From: Sphingomonas caeni
GTDB taxonomy: Bacteria > Pseudomonadota > Alphaproteobacteria > Sphingomonadales > Sphingomonadaceae
Direction: 5' to 3'
Length of the DNA: 64,000 nt
Assembly (NCBI RefSeq): GCF_026013415.1
Contig: NZ_JAPDOK010000003.1
Location: 186,001 to 250,000 of the forward strand
Within the stretch, counting starts at the first letter, position 1. Each line of letters begins with the position of its first letter. The notes under the pieces are model-generated. The model searched no databases. It had not been told where the DNA came from and saw nothing but the letters and a program-made list of their open reading frames with translations. The position numbers and the translations under genes are program-made. Positions 58,338 to 64,000 of the stretch are shown piece by piece.

Positions 58338-60037
58338 CCGTTCTCGTCGCCCCATCGGCGCGGGCGCGCCGGCCGGGCGGCGCCCGCAAGGCCCTGGTCG
58401 AGGCCGCGCAGGTGCGGCTCGCGGTGCTGGCGATGATCTTCGGCGCGGCGATGTTCGCGATCCTGGTGCGGCTCGCGGTGCTCGCCTTCGCCGCGACCCC
58501 GGCGGCGGCGCAGGACCCGCTCGCGGGGCTGCCGCCGCGCGGCGATATCGTCGACCGCAACGGCCAGCCGCTCGCGCAGACGATTTCGGGCTGGTCGATC
58601 GCGATCCACCCCAACCAGGTGATCGGCGACAAGGGAGTGCTTGCGCAGCAGCTCGCGCAGCTCTTCCCCGAGAAGAATGCCGGCCAATATTTCGCGCTGC
58701 TCAATTCGGGATCGAGCTTCGCCTGGCTCAAGCGCCGCGCACGGCCCGAGCTGGTGAAGCAAGCCAATGCACTCGGCAATCCGGGCATCGAGCTGATGCG
58801 TGAGCCCGACCGCCTCTATCCGCAATCGACGATGGCGGCGCATGTGCTCGGCTATTTGGGCGCCGATGGCCACGGCGTGGCGGGGATGGAGAAACTGCTC
58901 GACACGCGGCTGACCGGGCCCGACCGGATGAAGCCGATCGCGCTGTCGATCGATGTCCGCGTGCAGGGCGCGCTCGAGAACGAACTCGCCACCGCGATGA
59001 CCGACCTGCAGGCGCAGGGCGCGGCGGGCGTCGTGCTCGATGTCGATACCGGCGAGATCGTCGCGATGACCTCACTGCCGAGCTACAACCCCAATGCGAT
59101 CCAGGGTCCGCCGCCGCGCAACAATGTGACGCAAAGCGTCTATGAGCTCGGCTCGACCTTCAAGCCGATCGCGGTGGCGGCGGCGATCGACAGCGGCACG
59201 ATCACCTCGATGTCACGCCGCTTCGACGCGACCAAGCCGCTCGAGGTCGGGCGGTTCAAGATCCATGACGATCCCGGCGACGAGCAGTTCCGCTGGCTCA
59301 ACATCCCGGAAACGCTCATCTATTCCTCGAACATCGCGACCGCGCGGATCGCCGACGAGCTGGGCGCGGACAAGCTGCAGGACATGTTCCGCCGGCTCCA
59401 TTTCGACCAGCGCGAGGGGCTGGAGATCGAGGGTGGCGCACGCCCGCTCTGGCCGAGTTACTGGGGCCGGATCACCGTGATGACCGCCGCATACGGCCAT
59501 GGCATCGCGGTGACGCCGCTCCATCTCGCCAGCGCCTATGCCGCGCTCGTCAATGGCGGGATCTGGCGTCCGGCGACGCTGTTCCGCGTCGATCCGGGCA
59601 AAGCGTCGCCCGGCGAGCGCGTGCTCCAGCAGGCAACCAGCGACCGTATGCGCCAGCTGCTGCGGATGATCGTGCTCCAGGGCACGGGACGCAACGGCGA
59701 GGCGCCGGGCTATCGCGTCATCGGCAAGACGGGCACCGCAGAGGCGGCGGCGGGTGGTGGTTACGACAAGAGTCGCAACGTTTCGACGTTCGCGGCGGCT
59801 TTCCCGGCGGATGCGCCGCGCTATGTGGTGGTCGCCATGCTCGATTCGCCCAAGGCAAATGCCCGCGTCCCCCGCACCACCGCCGCCTGGACCGCGGCCC
59901 CCGTCGTCCGCCGCGTGATCGCGCGCACCGGCCCGCTGCTCGGGGTGCTCCCCGATACCCAGCGCGATGTCGACGTCTCGCAGCTGCTGGGCCTGGTCTG
60001 GCACCGCCCCGGCACCGCGGAGGCTTCGGATCGATGA
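58334..60037 (+). CDS. ftsI: Peptidoglycan D,D-transpeptidase FtsI (PBP3)
   Basis: A 567-residue protein starting at TTG 58334 (TTGA overlap). One membrane span at about residues 30-52, a PBP dimerisation domain, then the transpeptidase domain with Ser274 in GSTFKPIAV (SxxK), the SSN triad YSSNIATARIAD and KTGT at 465-468. It cross-links septal peptidoglycan. Active site complete. It overlaps murE by four bases. Confidence 0.97.
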   Translation: MTVLVAPSARARRPGGARKALVEAAQVRLAVLAMIFGAAMFAILVRLAVLAFAATPAAAQDPLAGLPPRGDIVDRNGQPLAQTISGWSIAIHPNQVIGDKGVLAQQLAQLFPEKNAGQYFALLNSGSSFAWLKRRARPELVKQANALGNPGIELMREPDRLYPQSTMAAHVLGYLGADGHGVAGMEKLLDTRLTGPDRMKPIALSIDVRVQGALENELATAMTDLQAQGAAGVVLDVDTGEIVAMTSLPSYNPNAIQGPPPRNNVTQSVYELGSTFKPIAVAAAIDSGTITSMSRRFDATKPLEVGRFKIHDDPGDEQFRWLNIPETLIYSSNIATARIADELGADKLQDMFRRLHFDQREGLEIEGGARPLWPSYWGRITVMTAAYGHGIAVTPLHLASAYAALVNGGIWRPATLFRVDPGKASPGERVLQQATSDRMRQLLRMIVLQGTGRNGEAPGYRVIGKTGTAEAAAGGGYDKSRNVSTFAAAFPADAPRYVVVAMLDSPKANARVPRTTAAWTAAPVVRRVIARTGPLLGVLPDTQRDVDVSQLLGLVWHRPGTAEASDR

Positions 60038-61449
60038 GGCTCAGCGGGTTGGAAGACGGGCTGGGGGAAGCGGTCGTCACCGGCTTCGCCATCGATCACC
60101 GCAAGGTTGCCCCAGGCACGGTGTTCGGTGCGTTTCCGGGCGCGAAGTTCAACGGCGAGGATTTCATCCCCGCGGCGGTGCAGGCCGGGGCGGTGGCGGT
60201 CGTCGCGGGCCCCGATGCGGTGGTCGAGGGCGCGGTGCATATCGCCGACGACAACCCGCGCGAACGCTTTGCCCGGCTGGCCGCCAAATTCTTCGCGCCC
60301 TTTCCGGGCACCGCGGTCGCGGTGACGGGGACCAACGGCAAGACCTCGACCGTCGAGATGACCCGCCAACTCTGGCGGATGGCGGGGCACCACGCCGCCT
60401 CGATCGGAACGCTCGGCGTCACGACCGCCGACGAGCAGGTCTCGACCGGGCTGACCACACCCGACATCGTCACCTTCCTCTCCAACGTCGCCGGGCTGGC
60501 GCGCGAGGGCGTGACCCATGTCGCATTCGAGGCGAGCTCGCACGGCCTGTCGCAATATCGGACCGAAGGGCTGCCGGTTCAGGCCGCCGCCTTCACCAAT
60601 CTGAGCCGCGACCATCTCGATTATCACGGCGATATGTGCGCCTATTTCCACGCCAAGCTGCGGCTGTTCGCCGATGTGCTCGATCCCGACGGGACGGCCG
60701 TCGTGTGGGTCGATGACGCTAATAGTGAGCGCGTGATCGATCTGGCGCGGGCGCGGGGCAACAAGCTCGTCACCGTCGGCGAGCATGGCGAGACGCTGCG
60801 GCTGGTATCGCGCGATCCCACCCTGCTCGGACAGGGGTTGGTGATCGAGGCTGAGGGCCGGCAGCACAAGGTCAATCTGCCGCTGATCGGCGCTTACCAG
60901 GCCGCCAATGCGCTAACCGCCGCGGGGCTGGTGATCGCGACCGGCGGCGATGTCGCGGCGACGCTTGCCAATCTCGCGCGGCTCCAGCCGGTGCGCGGGC
61001 GGCTCGAGCGGGCGGTGATCAAGGCGAACGGCGCGCCGGTCTATGTCGATTATGCCCACACGCCGGACGCGCTCGACGCCGCGATCGCGGCGCTCAAGCC
61101 GCATGTGAAGGGCCGGTTGATACTCGCCTTCGGCGCGGGCGGCGACAAGGATCAGGGCAAGCGCGAGCTGATGGGGCAGGCGGCCGCTGCGGGCGCCGAT
61201 CTGGTGATCGTCACCGACGACAATCCGCGCGGCGAGGACCCGGCGGCGATCCGCGCGATGATCCTCAAGGGCGTGCCCGGCGCCCAGAATATCGGCGACC
61301 GCCGCGCGGCGATTTCGGCGGCAGTGGCGGCGGCGGGGCCGGACGATATCGTCCTGCTCGCGGGCAAGGGACATGAGCAGGGGCAGATCGTCGGCGACAT
61401 GATTCTGCCGTTCGACGATGTCAGCGTCGCGCGCGAGTGCGCGGCATGA
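60034..61449 (+). CDS. murE: UDP-N-acetylmuramoyl-L-alanyl-D-glutamate--2,6-diaminopimelate ligase
   Basis: A 471-residue Mur ligase. ATP loop VTGTNGKTSTVEMTRQLW, central HVAFEASSHGLSQYRTEGLP, YVDYAHTPDALDAAIAALKP and the substrate motif DDNPRGEDPAAIRAMI. The DNPRGEDP box indicates meso-diaminopimelate rather than lysine as the third residue of the stem peptide. ATGA overlaps on both sides. Confidence 0.98.
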   Translation: MRLSGLEDGLGEAVVTGFAIDHRKVAPGTVFGAFPGAKFNGEDFIPAAVQAGAVAVVAGPDAVVEGAVHIADDNPRERFARLAAKFFAPFPGTAVAVTGTNGKTSTVEMTRQLWRMAGHHAASIGTLGVTTADEQVSTGLTTPDIVTFLSNVAGLAREGVTHVAFEASSHGLSQYRTEGLPVQAAAFTNLSRDHLDYHGDMCAYFHAKLRLFADVLDPDGTAVVWVDDANSERVIDLARARGNKLVTVGEHGETLRLVSRDPTLLGQGLVIEAEGRQHKVNLPLIGAYQAANALTAAGLVIATGGDVAATLANLARLQPVRGRLERAVIKANGAPVYVDYAHTPDALDAAIAALKPHVKGRLILAFGAGGDKDQGKRELMGQAAAAGADLVIVTDDNPRGEDPAAIRAMILKGVPGAQNIGDRRAAISAAVAAAGPDDIVLLAGKGHEQGQIVGDMILPFDDVSVARECAA

Positions 61450-62822
61450 GGCTCTGGACATCCGATGAGATCGCGGCCGCTACCGGCGGCACCGCGTCCG
61501 AAGAATTCGAGGTTTCGGGGGTCACGTTCGACTCCCGCGAGGTCGGTCCCGGCGACTTGTTCCTGGCATTGAGCGGCGAGGCGACCGATGGTCACCGCTT
61601 TCTCGACCAGGCATTTGCGAGCGGGGCTGCGGGTGCGGTCGTTCACTCCCACACGCCGCACCCGCACGTTATGGTGCGTGACACGATGGCGGCGCTGAAC
61701 GCGCTCGGCACCGCGTCGCGCGGGCGGATGGAGGGCGTCGTGATCGGCGTCACCGGTTCGGCGGGCAAGACCGGCACCAAGGAAGCGCTGTTCGCCGCGC
61801 TCGACCGTGGTGAGCCGGGCTATGCGCATCGCTCGGTCAAGAGCTACAATAATCACACCGGCGTGCCGCTCAGCCTCGCCCGGATGCCCCGCAATACGCG
61901 CTACGGCGTGTTCGAGATGGGGATGAACCATGAAGGCGAGCTCGCCCTGCTGACCCGCCTCGTTCGCCCGCACATCGCGATCGTCACCACCATCGCACCT
62001 GCGCATATGGGCTTCTTCAAGGACGAAAGCGCGATCGCCGACGCCAAGGGGGAGATCTTCCAGGGTCTCGAGTGCGGCGGCACCGCGATCATCCCCTTCG
62101 ACAGCCCGCATCGCGACCGGCTGATCGAAGCCGCCAGGCCTTACGCCGCGAAGATCGTCACCTTCGGTCTTGGCGAAGGCGCCGATGTCCGCGCGATCGA
62201 GACGATGCGCACCAAGCTCGGCGGGACCTTCGTCACCGCGCGGCTGGGCGCGCGCGAACTGAGCTTCACCATCTCGCAGCCAGGCGCGCACTGGGTCTCG
62301 AATTCAATGGCGATCCTGGCGGCGGTCGTCGCCGCGGGCGCCGATCTCGAACTCGCCGGGCTCGCGCTCGCCGAACTGGGCGGGCTTACCGGGCGCGGCG
62401 CGCGTTTCCTCGTGCCCGTGCCCGGCGGCGAGGCCTTGGTGATCGACGAGGCTTATAACGCCAACCCCGCCTCGATGCGCGTCACCCTCGAAGTGCTCGG
62501 CCATGAGCAGGCCGCGCGCAAGATCGCCGTGCTCGGCGAGATGCGCGAGCTGGGCGAGCATTCGGAGGCGTTCCACGCCGAGCTTTCGGGCCCGATCGAA
62601 GCCGCCGGGCTCGACTATCTGATCCTGGTCGGCGAACTGATGGAACCGCTCGCAAATGCGCTTGAGGGCCATGTCGATTTCGTCCATGTGCCCGACGCAA
62701 CCGCCGCCCGCGACCATCTGCTCGATATGTTGGGACCGGGCGATGCGGTGCTCATCAAAGGGTCGAACGGCGTCCGGCTCTCCAATGTGGTCGCGGCGCT
62801 GGCGGAAAGGGCACCCGCCTAA
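61446..62822 (+). CDS. murF: UDP-N-acetylmuramoyl-tripeptide--D-alanyl-D-alanine ligase
   Basis: 458 residues from ATG 61446, overlapping the murE stop (ATGA). ATP loop [60 protein letters not shown], and [20 protein letters not shown]. It adds D-Ala-D-Ala to the UDP-linked tripeptide. Overlaps mraY by one base. Confidence 0.98.
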   Translation: MRLWTSDEIAAATGGTASEEFEVSGVTFDSREVGPGDLFLALSGEATDGHRFLDQAFASGAAGAVVHSHTPHPHVMVRDTMAALNALGTASRGRMEGVVIGVTGSAGKTGTKEALFAALDRGEPGYAHRSVKSYNNHTGVPLSLARMPRNTRYGVFEMGMNHEGELALLTRLVRPHIAIVTTIAPAHMGFFKDESAIADAKGEIFQGLECGGTAIIPFDSPHRDRLIEAARPYAAKIVTFGLGEGADVRAIETMRTKLGGTFVTARLGARELSFTISQPGAHWVSNSMAILAAVVAAGADLELAGLALAELGGLTGRGARFLVPVPGGEALVIDEAYNANPASMRVTLEVLGHEQAARKIAVLGEMRELGEHSEAFHAELSGPIEAAGLDYLILVGELMEPLANALEGHVDFVHVPDATAARDHLLDMLGPGDAVLIKGSNGVRLSNVVAALAERAPA

Positions 62823-63892
62823 TGCTTTATCTCATTGCGGACTGGCTGGGTTTCCCGGGGGTCATCAATCTCTTCCGTTACCTGTCCTTCCGCACTGGCG
62901 GCGCCGTCGCGACCGCGCTGCTGATCGGGCTGATCATCGGGCCGCGCTTCATCGGCTGGCTGCGCATCCGCCAGGGCAAGGGCCAGCCGATCCGCGACGA
63001 CGGCCCCCAGAGCCACCTCGCCAAGCGCGGCACGCCGACGATGGGCGGGCTGATGATCCTCACCAGCCTGATGCTCGCGCTGCTGCTGTGGATGGACTTG
63101 AGCAACCCCTATGTCTGGGCGTGCATGTTCGTCACCTTCGGCTTCGGGATGATCGGCTTCCTCGACGATTACGACAAGGTGCGGAAGGCGAGCGTCAAGG
63201 GTGTCTCCGGCAAGATGCGGCTGCTCGGCGAATTCATCATCGCTGGGGTCGCCGCCTGGATCATCACTAGCCAGAACGGCACGCATCTCTATGTGCCCTT
63301 CTTCAGCTGGCTCCACCCCGATCTCGGCTATTTCTACATCCTGTTCGCCGCCTTCACGATCGTGGCGTTCGGCAATGCGGTGAACCTGACCGACGGGCTC
63401 GACGGGCTCGCGACCATGCCGGTGATCATCGCCAGCCTGGCCTTCATGATGATCGTCTATCTCGCCGGCAACGTGAAGTTCGCCACCTATCTCGGCATCC
63501 CGCACGTGCCGGGTGCTGGCGATCTCGCCATCTTCTGCGGCGCGATGGTGGGGGCCGGGCTTGCCTTTCTGTGGTTCAACGCGCCCCCGGCGGCGGTGTT
63601 CATGGGCGACACCGGCTCGCTGGCACTGGGCGGTGCGCTCGGCACGATCGCGGTGGTCGCGCATCACGAGCTGGTGCTCGGCATCATCGGCGGGCTGTTC
63701 GTGATGGAGGCACTGAGCGTCATCATCCAGGTCTTCTTCTTCAAGCGGACCGGCAAGCGCGTGTTCAAGATGGCGCCGATCCACCACCATTTCGAGCAAT
63801 TGGGCTGGTCCGAGCCGACCGTGGTGATCCGCTTCTGGATCATCGCCTTCGTGCTGGCGCTCGCGGGGCTGGCCACGCTCAAGCTGCGATGA
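62822..63892 (+). CDS. mraY: Phospho-N-acetylmuramoyl-pentapeptide-transferase
   Basis: A 356-residue protein with ten membrane spans. MraY signatures: [72 protein letters not shown] and [20 protein letters not shown]. It transfers the UDP-MurNAc-pentapeptide to undecaprenyl phosphate, making lipid I. Overlaps murD by four bases. Confidence 0.99.
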   Translation: MLYLIADWLGFPGVINLFRYLSFRTGGAVATALLIGLIIGPRFIGWLRIRQGKGQPIRDDGPQSHLAKRGTPTMGGLMILTSLMLALLLWMDLSNPYVWACMFVTFGFGMIGFLDDYDKVRKASVKGVSGKMRLLGEFIIAGVAAWIITSQNGTHLYVPFFSWLHPDLGYFYILFAAFTIVAFGNAVNLTDGLDGLATMPVIIASLAFMMIVYLAGNVKFATYLGIPHVPGAGDLAIFCGAMVGAGLAFLWFNAPPAAVFMGDTGSLALGGALGTIAVVAHHELVLGIIGGLFVMEALSVIIQVFFFKRTGKRVFKMAPIHHHFEQLGWSEPTVVIRFWIIAFVLALAGLATLKLR

Positions 63893-64000
63893 TCACGTCC
63901 CCCCTTTTCCGCGGCAAGCGCTATGCGGTGCTGGGGCTCGCGCGATCTGGCATCGCCACCGTCGATGCGCTCGTCACGAGCGGGGCGGAGGTGGTGGCCT
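63889..64000 (+). CDS. murD: UDP-N-acetylmuramoyl-L-alanine--D-glutamate ligase, N-terminal part
   Basis: Partial: 37 codons reach the window edge. [20 protein letters not shown] and then [11 protein letters not shown] match the N-terminal UDP-binding domain of MurD. It starts inside the mraY stop, so it is coupled to it. Assignment rests on this start and on gene order. Confidence 0.93.
   Translation, partial: MITSPLFRGKRYAVLGLARSGIATVDALVTSGAEVVA

Overview
The window is a high-G+C, tightly packed alphaproteobacterial chromosome segment, most likely from a sphingomonad (Sphingomonas or a close relative). The pointers are an NDUFA12-type complex I accessory protein, a MurE carrying the meso-diaminopimelate motif DNPRGEDP, a division/cell-wall cluster (mraZ-rsmH-ftsL-ftsI-murE-murF-mraY-murD) whose upstream region holds several GANTC methylation sites, and several small families of dispersed palindromic repeats. 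There is no rRNA, CRISPR array or complete insertion sequence. One tRNA (Trp, CCA) is present.

Layout. 1-1.6 kb: the end of an ECF sigma factor, its RskA-like anti-sigma factor and a small membrane protein. 1.6-32.9 kb: the genes of the classical secE-nusG-rplKA-rplJL-rpoBC block, all on the minus strand in the canonical order but split into four separate units. Each unit has a promoter-like sequence in front, and three have a clear terminator hairpin behind. Between the units lie unrelated genes: an orphan contractile-tail sheath protein with a divergent beta-propeller protein, two proline-rich membrane paralogues flanking an acyltransferase, a LytTR regulator, an amidohydrolase, two tandem secreted peptidase-MA-like proteins, a c-type cytochrome-like lipoprotein and an AT-rich gene of unknown function.

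32.9-42.8 kb is the most accessory part: a protein with two HTH-like repeats, a small CxxC protein, a GNAT/RHH toxin-antitoxin pair, a nitrilase-GNAT operon, a SnoaL-YqaA operon, tRNA-Trp, a membrane GGDEF-EAL protein and an AT-rich two-gene unit whose products share a C-x16-C motif. 42.8-55.9 kb holds housekeeping and small conserved genes: a fatty acyl-AMP ligase, recX, a double cold-shock protein, two DUF192 proteins, the NDUFA12 homologue, a DUF2155 lipoprotein overlapping aat on the opposite strand, a ParA-like ATPase, a Y-family polymerase, a VapBC pair overlapping a DNA glycosylase gene, and a cysteine synthase. 55.9-64 kb is the start of the division/murein cluster, in which all neighbouring genes overlap or abut, so it is read as one operon.

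No complete new multi-gene system can be proven from sequence alone. The best candidates for undescribed biology are the AT-rich C-x16-C gene pair (41.5-42.7 kb), the AT-rich membrane gene at the nusG/rplK junction (28.8-30.1 kb), the orphan sheath plus propeller pair (10.4-13.1 kb) and the paired proline-rich proteins around the acyltransferase (13.1-18.0 kb).
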